From assembly GCA_902802945.1 (NCBI GenBank), contig CADCOC010000028.1:1-52465 (forward strand): 52,465 nucleotides of DNA. Direction: 5' to 3'. Position 1 is the first letter of the stretch. Each line of letters begins with the position of its first letter. The DNA comes from an uncultured bacterium. Lineage in GTDB: Bacteria > Verrucomicrobiota > Kiritimatiellia > RFP12 > UBA1067. The notes under the pieces are model-generated. The model saw only the letters and a list, made by a program, of their open reading frames with translations. It was not told where the DNA came from and made no database searches. A program made the translations under genes and the position numbers. Of this stretch, positions 33,265-40,804 are shown piece after piece.

Positions 33265-34440
33265 TCAAGTTGACACGGACGCCCGTCTCATGTACGCACC
33301 GAACATCGGCACCGTATAGGCGACCATCCCCAACGCTGGAGAGTAGATCATCCCTTTCTTAATCAATGACCGTCTCACCATCGAGAGCGAATTGGGAGTT
33401 CGTCCCATCCGCTCCGCAATACCAACGATGGATTGCGGCTTCTCGGATTCGCCACATGCCATGGCCAGAAGAAATTTCTTCTCAACTACGGACACCCGGT
33501 CAAACCGGACAGTGAAAAAACTTTTGTCGAGATTCTCAATCACCTGCGGCAATATCGCCAACACGTCATCCACCCTGATCGGCGATCGCTCGGCATGCTG
33601 CCACACCTGATATCCACACTCCTGAAGAAAGAATGGATAACCCGCAGACGCCTTGTACATTTCGACAAATGCGGCATCTTCCACGGAGACGCCATTGTCC
33701 TCAAACGGCTTCACGAGCGCAGCCCAGGACGAATCTTCGTCCAGGGCGCCGATCTCCTCGTAGACAAACATTCGTTCGGCGTAGGTTTTGCTTTTCCCGA
33801 TGAGCGTCCGAATCGTCGGGAGCCCCGATCCAATCAGATAGAGCGGCAGTAGTTCCTGCGCGGAACGGTGCAAGGCGACAATGATGCCGCGCATTGCCTC
33901 TTCATCCAGATTCTGAAGTTCGTCAATGTAAAGGCCAATTGCCGTCGACGAGACCTTGGCCGCGCGCGCACACGAAAGAAGCACCTGCGAAAGATCCAGT
34001 TCCATGTTGCCGGACTCGCCCACCCCCCGACACAGTTCAACAGACGCCCCAACCTCGCCAATATTCAACGAGAACTTTTTGACGAAACTTCCCAAAACCG
34101 AAAACGCCTCTTGAATGCAGGACTTCATCTTGCATTTGAAGTCAAGCGTGTACAGCGCCTCCTTCAGTTTCTGGGCAAGTTCCTCCAGATCGCTTTTATC
34201 GTTTCGGATTTCGGATATGACCGGTATGATTCCATTCGCCCGAGCATGTTCAGACAAGCACTTCAAGAGAACGGTCTTGCCGACGCCTCTGGGACCAATC
34301 AGCATCAAGCCGCGTTCCGCACGTTGCAGTTTCGTGCGCATCGCGACGACTTCTCCGTCCTCGATGACTTGATTTCGCCCCGCCAATTGAGGCGGAAGAT
34401 ATCCAGCACCGGGCGTAAATGGATTTTTGATTCGATCCAT
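33265..34440 (-). CDS. AAA+ ATPase (Orc1/Cdc6-like fold), first gene of the kinase-sigma operon
   Basis: The 391 residues start MDRIKNPFTPGAGYLPPQLA, a common start of this ATPase group. They contain Walker A (LIGPRGVGKTVLLKC), Walker B (IGLYIDELQNLDEE), a sensor (LYLIGSGLPTIRTLI) and a C-terminal winged helix. The ATG at 34440 has TGAGG upstream. The gene precedes the kinase by 8 bases, and the kinase overlaps the sigma factor, so all three are one operon. The role of the ATPase in signalling is not known. A TATAAT promoter lies at 34503-34508, 63 bases upstream. Confidence 0.82.
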   Translation of the reverse strand: MDRIKNPFTPGAGYLPPQLAGRNQVIEDGEVVAMRTKLQRAERGLMLIGPRGVGKTVLLKCLSEHARANGIIPVISEIRNDKSDLEELAQKLKEALYTLDFKCKMKSCIQEAFSVLGSFVKKFSLNIGEVGASVELCRGVGESGNMELDLSQVLLSCARAAKVSSTAIGLYIDELQNLDEEAMRGIIVALHRSAQELLPLYLIGSGLPTIRTLIGKSKTYAERMFVYEEIGALDEDSSWAALVKPFEDNGVSVEDAAFVEMYKASAGYPFFLQECGYQVWQHAERSPIRVDDVLAILPQVIENLDKSFFTVRFDRVSVVEKKFLLAMACGESEKPQSIVGIAERMGRTPNSLSMVRRSLIKKGMIYSPALGMVAYTVPMFGAYMRRASVST

Positions 34441-34502
34441 TCTTTCATACCTCAAAATAAATGAAAATAAATCGTTTTCGACAATATCGCTTATTCGCCT
34501 TT

Positions 34503-34513
34503 ATTATACGATA
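34503..34513 (-). promoter_or_regulatory. Promoter of the ATPase-kinase-sigma operon
   Basis: The minus strand reads ATATCGTATAAT, followed by AAAGGCG. It lacks the TG of the extended -10 and is the only -10-like sequence in the 135-base divergent gap. A TTGACA (34526-34531) on the plus strand might be a -35 for the ABC transporter, but no good -10 follows. Confidence 0.5.
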
Positions 34514-34575
34514 TTTACCCCGGCGTTGACAAGTGCAAATTTACGCAAATTAACCGTTTCATCGATGGCAATCGA

Positions 34576-36279
34576 ATGTCAGATTTTGGTACTGGCGTCG
34601 TATGTTATTTAGATATGAATCGTTACAGTAAACGTGTGAAAAGCTTGGTAGGTCTCAGGCGGACGAGGTTTCTCGCGTCGGTCATACTGTCGTCACCTCT
34701 GATTGTGTTTGTTTATTCGCCCCTTCTGTTAGCGCTGACGATCGCCGGAATCGCCGTGCCGTTCGCGACGGGACGCTTTATCGACTCGCTTGTCGGCGGG
34801 ATGTCTCCGGTTGCACCGTTTGTCCTTCTCGCCGCGTTGCTGCTCGTCCGGTCCATCACGACGCCGTGTCTCCAGAGGTTCATCCTCTCTCGCTCGCGGG
34901 ACATCGAGCTGAACCTCCAGCGGCGCGTTCTTGACGCCGTGATGGATTTCTCCCCTTCCGAACTCGCGCCGCTCGCCGATGGTACGCTCGTCGCAAAGCT
35001 GACGCGCGACGCGTATGCGGTGGGCGGATTCGTGAGCGGACTCTACCCGCGTCTTCTCGGCGCAGTCGTCACGATGTTCGCAGCGGGTATCGCCCTCCAC
35101 TCGCGCTCTACTGCACTCGGTCTTTCTTTTGTGGCGCTCATTCCTCTCTGTATTGTCCTTTTCATCCCCTTCGCGCGGCGCTTCGCAGCCAACTCCCACA
35201 ACGTGCGTACGAAAAGCGACCATGCGTTCGCCGTGCTCTTCGACTCGTTCCGTTCGCTCCCCTTCCTGCGTACGCTCAACGCAGAACGCCGCTTTGCCGA
35301 TTCACCACGACAGTCCCTTGGCGATTTCAAGGACGGCAACTGCGCGATGGACGGTCTAACGGTGACGTTCGGAGCGCTGCTAGGGGTGTTTTTGGTTGTT
35401 GGCGAAATTGCCGTTCTTGGCGTTGCGGGCGCATTCGCCGCCAAGGGCGCGATTCCCGTAGGGGACGTGGTCGTCTATCAAATGCTTTTCCTCGCGGCAA
35501 TGCAGTCCGTGCAGGGAATCGTCTCCCTCCTCCCCGAAACGGCTGCGCTCCGCGAAGGTGTCGATTCTCTCAATGAGATATTTGCGCACGCGCCGCCACG
35601 GCGGGGAGGAGTCCGCATCGACGCCGTGGAGAGCCTTGATTTCCGCAACGTGACATTTGCCTATCCGGGCGCATACGCAAAACCCGTCGTCAAGGACTTC
35701 TCGGCCACATTCCGCGTCGGCAACGTCGTCGCGCTCGTCGGTGCCAACGGCACCGGCAAGACGACCATTCTCAAACTGGCGACATCCGCCCTTGAACCAC
35801 AATCCGGCGAAATCCTCGTCAACGGCTCGCCCATGACGGCCATAGACACCGAGTCCTTCAGGCGCAGGGTCGGAATCGTGTTCCAGGACAGTCTGCTCAT
35901 TTCGGGGACTATCCGCGACAACATCACCCTGCGCGATCCCGCGTTTGCACAGGAGGATATAGACGAGGCTATCGCGCTGAGCGGGCTTGAAGAGGTCGTA
36001 AAATGTCTCCCGCTCGGACTCGACACGCGCGTCGGCTTGTGGGGGCAGTCCCTTTCGGGAGGCGAAATGCAGCGCCTCGCAATCGCCCGTGCGCTCATCC
36101 GCAAGCCAAGCATCCTCGTTCTGGACGAAGTGACGAACCACCTCGACATGGAAGCGCGTGAAACATTCGGAAGACTGCTCCGCAGCCTCGCGCCCGGACG
36201 CATCGTCCTCGTCGTCAGCCATGACCCGGCACTCATCAATCTCTGCGACGAAAAGATTTTTTGTCAGATTCGAGAATAA
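34576..36279 (+). CDS. ABC transporter, fused permease and ATPase (peptide exporter type)
   Basis: This 567-residue half-transporter has an N-terminal six-helix membrane domain and a C-terminal nucleotide-binding domain. The domain has Walker A (LVGANGTGKTTILKL), the signature LSGGEMQRLAIA, Walker B (PSILVLDEVTNHLDM) and the H-loop SHD. There is no N-terminal C39 peptidase domain, so it exports but does not cut the leader. The permease has Arg/Ser-rich loops unlike lipid A flippases. Start is uncertain: ATG at 34576 or 34615, neither with a clear ribosome binding site. It lies 74 bases before the 45-residue peptide gene on the same strand, and is the obvious exporter for the modified peptide. 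Confidence 0.85.
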   Translation: MSDFGTGVVCYLDMNRYSKRVKSLVGLRRTRFLASVILSSPLIVFVYSPLLLALTIAGIAVPFATGRFIDSLVGGMSPVAPFVLLAALLLVRSITTPCLQRFILSRSRDIELNLQRRVLDAVMDFSPSELAPLADGTLVAKLTRDAYAVGGFVSGLYPRLLGAVVTMFAAGIALHSRSTALGLSFVALIPLCIVLFIPFARRFAANSHNVRTKSDHAFAVLFDSFRSLPFLRTLNAERRFADSPRQSLGDFKDGNCAMDGLTVTFGALLGVFLVVGEIAVLGVAGAFAAKGAIPVGDVVVYQMLFLAAMQSVQGIVSLLPETAALREGVDSLNEIFAHAPPRRGGVRIDAVESLDFRNVTFAYPGAYAKPVVKDFSATFRVGNVVALVGANGTGKTTILKLATSALEPQSGEILVNGSPMTAIDTESFRRRVGIVFQDSLLISGTIRDNITLRDPAFAQEDIDEAIALSGLEEVVKCLPLGLDTRVGLWGQSLSGGEMQRLAIARALIRKPSILVLDEVTNHLDMEARETFGRLLRSLAPGRIVLVVSHDPALINLCDEKIFCQIRE

Positions 36280-36353
36280 CCTTCGTATGTTAGTATGCAA
36301 CGGACGGGTGTCCGCTGCATTGGTTAACCAAAAACAAGCAAAGGAAACAAAAA

Positions 36354-36491
36354 ATGACACCTAATGACATAGCGACCGACATCAGCGGTCTCACCCCCGC
36401 CAACAATGGCAACATTGCAACAATGACGTATGGTACGCAGAGTTTCGTTGGCCAGAATTGGACGATTGACGACGCAAACCAAATGGGTTAA
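36354..36491 (+). CDS. Candidate graspetide precursor peptide, 45 residues
   Basis: The peptide begins MTPNDIATDISGLTPANNGN and then ends IATMTYGTQSFVGQNWTIDD plus ANQMG. An excellent ribosome binding site (AAAGGAAAC, 36340-36348) precedes the ATG. The likely core is the C-terminal half. It offers hydroxyl donors Thr23, Thr25, Thr28, Ser30 and Thr37, with acidic acceptors Asp39 and Asp40 after them, the donor-before-acceptor order expected of omega-ester (graspetide) cores. There is no Cys or Lys, and only one Trp and one Tyr. A strong hairpin terminator follows 20 bases after the stop, and then the ATP-grasp gene. The sequence pattern does not match the TxKxPSD microviridin core, so it would be a new class. 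Identification rests on gene context. Confidence 0.7.
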   Translation: MTPNDIATDISGLTPANNGNIATMTYGTQSFVGQNWTIDDANQMG

Positions 36492-36510
36492 GCGAGTCTT
36501 AATCCAACCT

Positions 36511-36549
36511 GCCTTGGGGGCTGTCGATCGGTCCCCAAGGCTTGTTTTC
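36511..36549 (+). terminator. Hairpin terminator between precursor and maturase
   Basis: GCCTTGGGG (36511-36519) pairs perfectly with CCCCAAGGC (36533-36541) around a 13-base loop. A T-rich stretch (TTGTTTTC) follows. It would stop most transcripts after the precursor, with some read-through into the ATP-grasp gene. Such partial terminators are common between RiPP precursor and maturase genes. Confidence 0.8.
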
Positions 36550-36573
36550 ATCACCTCAGCAAAATCCCCCGCC

Positions 36574-37518
36574 ATGATTTTCATCTTCACTTGCAGCCAA
36601 TGCGAAACAACCGACATTGTTTTGCGTGAATTTAACGAGAACGATGTTCTACGTTTGAACATCGACAAACCCGAGGATTTTGCTTGGGATTTCCATCGCC
36701 TTGGCTTCCGCATCATGGACAAAACATGCGGGCGGGAAATTACCGACAAGACCTTCACGTCTTTCTACCTCCGCAAGCCGATATACTTCAAGCACATCGA
36801 CATACCGAAATTCGGTTGCCTTGAAAACTGGTGCCGAGAAGAAACTACCGAACTTTTCAGCGACTTTTTCCGAGAATGCCAGCACCGGGGATTGGTCGCG
36901 CTCGTCTGTTGTCAAAACAACAAATACGGCAAATTGCGCCAATTGCTCGCTGCCGAGAAATACTTTCGCGTCGCGCCATGGCATTTCTTCCATGGCGAAC
37001 TTCCAGAAGAACTCAAACTCGGCAGATGGGTCGCCAAATCAATGACCGCGACGCCAATTGGACAAGACAAGATATTCTTCGTCAAGGAGGTTGATCCCTC
37101 CGCACTCGACCTCAATTATCCATGGTTCCTGCAAAAGCGCATAGACGGCGAGGAGGAAGTGACGGTCGTCTATATTGACGGGCAGACATACGCTGCAAAT
37201 GCGCCACGCGATTCGTTTGACGGTGAAGATTCCAGAAAGTCGATCTTCTCAGACTCGGCACCCTGGCCGCGCTGTGAACTCACTCCAGCGGAAGAACGCG
37301 CCATCAAAGGCTTCATGGACGAGACCGGCTACAGATTCGGACGCTTCGACTTTATCCGCAAGGACGGTGAACTCTATTTTCTGGAGCTCAATCCCAACGG
37401 TCAATGGGCATGGCTCGACGAAAAGAACGAACACGGCCTCGTCTCGATGGTCGCAGACGCAATCAAATCAGAGGATCAGGCACATCGGCTCCTGAAGAAG
37501 CACCGTCCCGCAGAGTGA
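36574..37518 (+). CDS. ATP-grasp peptide maturase (graspetide ligase family)
   Basis: This ATP-grasp ligase would form ester or amide cross-links between side chains of the precursor peptide. The N-terminal domain shows FTSFYLRKPIYF (residues 61-72), corresponding to the conserved W-Y-R-R-P block of MdnB/MdnC-type enzymes. The ATP-grasp fold has Lys155, PWFLQKRIDGEEEVTVVYID and the metal site GRFDFIRKDGELYFLELNPN with GQW after it. The ATG at 36574 gives 314 residues, close to the 300-330 of the family. The longer open frame to 36430 would run through the terminator and the precursor. No clear ribosome binding site is seen. It ends 7 bases before the convergent phosphatase gene. The product and the number of macrocycles are unknown. 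Confidence 0.85.
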   Translation: MIFIFTCSQCETTDIVLREFNENDVLRLNIDKPEDFAWDFHRLGFRIMDKTCGREITDKTFTSFYLRKPIYFKHIDIPKFGCLENWCREETTELFSDFFRECQHRGLVALVCCQNNKYGKLRQLLAAEKYFRVAPWHFFHGELPEELKLGRWVAKSMTATPIGQDKIFFVKEVDPSALDLNYPWFLQKRIDGEEEVTVVYIDGQTYAANAPRDSFDGEDSRKSIFSDSAPWPRCELTPAEERAIKGFMDETGYRFGRFDFIRKDGELYFLELNPNGQWAWLDEKNEHGLVSMVADAIKSEDQAHRLLKKHRPAE

Positions 37519-37525
37519 CGCTAAC

Positions 37526-38689
37526 CTAGTAGTAGTCCACCGTGACTTTCTTGCGGTAGTTCTTTTCAAGTGCGGCGGCGATGCGCTTGACGACGCTGCG
37601 GCGAAGTTCGAGATCCTGCGGGACGTTCGGGTCCTGGTGCGATTCGTTCACCTTCGTGCCGATTACGAACTCGATCCTGTCGTGGCGCATCATGCGCTCG
37701 AGGATCGCCCGCGCGGCGGCCGGCTCGCGTTCCGCCGGACGCATCTGCTCGAGTGCCGTGAGGACGCGCCCGAGCGTGAGGATGCCCTCCGTCGCAATGC
37801 CCACGCCCTCCATCGTGCCGACGGGCGGGAGTCCGCCCGATGTCCGCATGTCGGAAAGTTTCACCTTCACCTTGACGCCCAGCTCGCGCTCCATGATGTT
37901 CGCGGTCGTGCCGCCGCAAATGACGACATGGTCGAAGCCGAGCGTCGCCTGGCGGGCGTACTCCGCATCGTGTTCCTTGTAGAACGGCGGCCCCGTGAGG
38001 ATGCGCATCACGCGCGGATGGCGCAGGTAGCAGACCACGCAGCTGATGTCGTCCTTGCAGCCGTCCGGCGTGAGGTAGAGCGCCTTGCGCGCGATGGCCT
38101 CGCTCAAATCACGGGCCGAGATGTCGGGATCGGCGGCGATCTTCTCGCGCGCGAAGCTGAGCACGCCCGAACGCCGCCAGCCGAACTTCATGTCCTTCCG
38201 CACGCCGAGGCCGGACTGCGTCACGCCGTCCGAGCAGAGGATGATGCGGTCGCCGGACCGGAAGTCGGCCTCGCACTTGCGCACCTCGCGGTCGGGCCAG
38301 TGCGAGGAGACGATCTGCTCGTCCTTGAGCGGCGCGACCTCCTCCGTGCCGCGCAGGTGGATGTAGCCGGGATTCCCCATCTCGCTGATCCGCGCCTTGC
38401 CGCCAAGGCGGAAGTCGAAGAGCGAGAATGTGGCGTAGCCGATCTTCCTCACCTCGCAGACGGGCAGGGAGTCCATGATGATCTCGACGGCCTCCAGCAT
38501 CGGCACGTTCGACTCCAGGAACTTGATCGCCATCGACGTGGTCATCGTGGCGAGCACGTTCGCCTTCACGCCGCTGCCGAGTCCGTCGGAAAGCGCCACG
38601 AGGTGACGGTTCTCCTTCTCGACGGTCATGAAGCGCACGTCGTCGCCGCAGGCACCCTGTCCGGTCTTCGTGTACTGGGCGGCCTCCAT
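37526..38689 (-). CDS. SpoIIE-type serine phosphatase of the hydrogen-sensing module
   Basis: The 387 residues begin with the PP2C/SpoIIE domain. It has GQGACGDDVRF, ALSDGLGSGVKANVLAT, ILCSDGVTQSG and DGCKDDISCVV as the metal-binding and core blocks. A C-terminal extension of about 140 residues follows (VVICGGTTANIMERELG), as in phosphatases that sit next to sensory [FeFe] hydrogenases. It probably relays the hydrogenase signal to downstream regulators by dephosphorylation. The reading frame extends upstream of the ATG at 38689 as ARAADLFIEM, inside the hydrogenase gene, with no good start. A fused or frameshifted hydrogenase-phosphatase is therefore possible. It converges on the ATP-grasp gene with 7 bases between stops. 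Confidence 0.88.
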   Translation of the reverse strand: MEAAQYTKTGQGACGDDVRFMTVEKENRHLVALSDGLGSGVKANVLATMTTSMAIKFLESNVPMLEAVEIIMDSLPVCEVRKIGYATFSLFDFRLGGKARISEMGNPGYIHLRGTEEVAPLKDEQIVSSHWPDREVRKCEADFRSGDRIILCSDGVTQSGLGVRKDMKFGWRRSGVLSFAREKIAADPDISARDLSEAIARKALYLTPDGCKDDISCVVCYLRHPRVMRILTGPPFYKEHDAEYARQATLGFDHVVICGGTTANIMERELGVKVKVKLSDMRTSGGLPPVGTMEGVGIATEGILTLGRVLTALEQMRPAEREPAAARAILERMMRHDRIEFVIGTKVNESHQDPNVPQDLELRRSVVKRIAAALEKNYRKKVTVDYY

Positions 38690-38691
38690 CT

Positions 38692-40430
38692 CGATGAAAA
38701 GGTCGGCCGCCCTCGCGGAGGCGCTTGCCGACGGTCTGCGACTCGTACGCGCCCGCGATCTCGTTGAGCATGATCTCCGTCTCGGCGATGTGCTCGCCGA
38801 AGAGGCGCGCGACCTGCTGGACGGTGTACACGTTCTTTCGGATGACGTCGCGCGCCTTGGCGGCGATCTCCTCGCGGCGTCCCTCGTTCTTCGTGACGTC
38901 CTGCACGACCGCGCCGGCGAACTTGCCCACGCTGATCGGGAACACGCTGATCGTCACGATGCGGCCCTTCCACGGCTGGCGGTACTTGACGATCTCGCTG
39001 CCATGCGCGACGGCCCCTGCGAAGAGTTCTGCGAAGTCGGGCATGAAACCGTCCATGCCGAGTCCGTCGAGGTTGCCGAGCGCGTCGAACTCCTCCAGCG
39101 CGCCCGCCATCTCGGCGAAGAGGCGGTTGCACTCGACGATGAGCCCCTTCGCGTCGACGATCACGACGCCCGCCGGGATGTACTTGATGAGCGCGTTGGA
39201 CGTCCGCTGGAAGTTCTTCTTGAGGTAGATGTGGCACATCGCCTCCTCGGCCTTGCCGGCGAGGAGGGCCTTGGCGAACTCGCGGCACGAGTTGTAGCCG
39301 CACGCGCCGCAGTTGATCTCGTCCGCCTTCGTGGTCTTGCCCACGCGCGCAAGCGCGCCGGCGATCGCCGACTCGTCCGGCTCGTCGTCCACGACGGCCG
39401 CCGCCGTATACGCGGACGTGCCGCAATGCGTGAAGCACCGCCCCGACGACGCGCGGATCGGCGCCGTCGCGTCCGTCGCGAAGAGCGTCGCGAGGCCCGA
39501 GGCGCCGCGCGGCATCGCCGGGCCGTTCACGCAGCCGCCCGGACACGCCAGCACCTCGACGAACAGCTTGCGCGGGAACTTCTCGGGATGGCGCTTGAAC
39601 TCCGCGGGATCGAAGTCCTCCAGCATCCGCCTAAAATCCTCGAGGCCCGATACGGAAACATACCGTACGTCCGTCTTGCCGTCGCGGAGCGTGTCGTTCA
39701 TGCCGCCCTCGACTGAGTAGAAGCGCCCTTCCTCGGCCGGTCCGAGCGCGAGCTCCGCCTCCTCGCCGAACGTGATGCCCCGCTCTTCGAGGAACTGCTC
39801 CAGCGCGGGGAAGAGGACCGCCAGCGCCAGTTCGTCGGGATGCGCGTCGGACTCGTTCTTCTTTGCCGCACAGGGTCCGAAGAACACGACCTTCGCCTCG
39901 TGTCCGTACTTCTCCTTGATGAGGCGGCAGTGCGCGCGGACGGGCGAGGGCAGCGGCGAGATGAAGGCGGCGTAGCCGGGCAGGTACTTGCGCACCATGT
40001 CCACGGCCGCCGGGCAGGCGGACGAAATGACGAGCGGGGAGTCCGTTTCCTGAAGGAGCTTCGAGACGTGCGCGCTCACCGACTCCGCGCCATGGGCCGT
40101 CTCGCTCACGCCGGCGAAACCGGCCGCCTTCAGAGCGGCGGCGATCTGCCAGATCGTCACGCCCTTGAAGTAGCCGGCGAAACTCGGCGCGATGGACGCG
40201 TACAGCTTCGCGCCGGACGCGACGAGCTCCTTCAGGCGCGCGAGGTCGCTCCTGATCTTCTTCGCGTGGGCGGGACACACCTTCACGCATTCGCCGCAGG
40301 CGACGCACGCCTCGGGAATCACGCTCGCCTTGCCATCGACAATGCGGATGGCCTTCACGGGACAGTGCCGGACGCACTTGTAGCAGTCCTGGCACTCGTT
40401 CTCGGTCGTATAGACTGGACTTGTGACCAT
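38692..40430 (-). CDS. hydS: Sensory [FeFe] hydrogenase with PAS domain (group-C/HydS-like)
   Basis: N-terminal [4Fe-4S] motifs (CQDCYKCVRHCPVKA and CVACGECVKVCPAHA) are followed by an H-cluster domain. L1 is altered (SSACPAAV lacks the first Cys), L2 is GPCAAKKNE and L3 EVLACPGGCVNGP, the pattern of sensory group C enzymes. A further Fe-S motif (INCGACGYNSCREFAK) and a PAS domain (YIPAGVVIVDAKGLIVECN onward) follow. It would sense H2 or redox state and signal through the phosphatase. The frame has no stop at the expected end (AYESQT, about 38725). It stays open to 38109 through the phosphatase gene in another frame and reads there as Arg-rich nonsense. I have therefore cut it at the phosphatase start. 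A frameshift is likely. Confidence 0.85.
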
Positions 40431-40434
40431 TATG

Positions 40435-40692
40435 TTAGCCTTTCTCCGGGAACGTCGTCTCGAGAATGTCGCGCATCACGAGCGGATCCACGTGCTTGTA
40501 AATCTTGCCGTCCACAACCACGATCGGTCCGTCCGCGCAGTTGCCGGTACACAGGCTCGCGCCGAGGTCCACGTCGACCTCGTCCTTGAGCCCGCGCGCA
40601 GCGAGGAAGTTCTCGCACGCCTCAACGGTCTTCTCGTTCCCGCGCGCGAAACAGGAACTACCCATACAGATCACAATTTTTGGTTTCGCCAT
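40435..40692 (-). CDS. Thioredoxin-like [2Fe-2S] protein of the hydrogen-sensing module
   Basis: The 85-residue domain has CMGSSC and, about 35 residues later, CTGNC, the thioredoxin-fold ferredoxin pattern of NuoE/HydC. The ATG at 40692 was chosen over an upstream Met because MAKPKIVICMGSSC is the usual start. It is followed after four bases by the sensory hydrogenase and preceded by a TATGGTATAAT promoter. It probably exchanges electrons with HydS. The sequence differs clearly from the paralogue at 19485-19748, so the two hydrogenases have dedicated partners. Confidence 0.85.
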   Translation of the reverse strand: MAKPKIVICMGSSCFARGNEKTVEACENFLAARGLKDEVDVDLGASLCTGNCADGPIVVVDGKIYKHVDPLVMRDILETTFPEKG

Positions 40693-40731
40693 GACATCCT
40701 TTTCATTGTGGCTTTTGGTCGCATCGCGAAC

Positions 40732-40743
40732 ATTATACCATAA
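40732..40743 (-). promoter_or_regulatory. Promoter of the hydrogen-sensing operon
   Basis: The minus strand reads TTATGGTATAAT, followed by GTTCGC, 40 bases upstream of the [2Fe-2S] protein ATG. It is identical in its core to the promoter at 16151. Confidence 0.7.
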
Positions 40744-40804
40744 ACCACGTTTCCATGCAGAAGGCAATGCCGAGCGTGAGATTACGGTGCGGAACGAACG
40801 TGCG

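Noticed and set aside
38109..38691. HydS C-terminal extension as a real domain
   Set aside because: It is the phosphatase gene read out of frame: Arg/His/Gly-rich with no motif.
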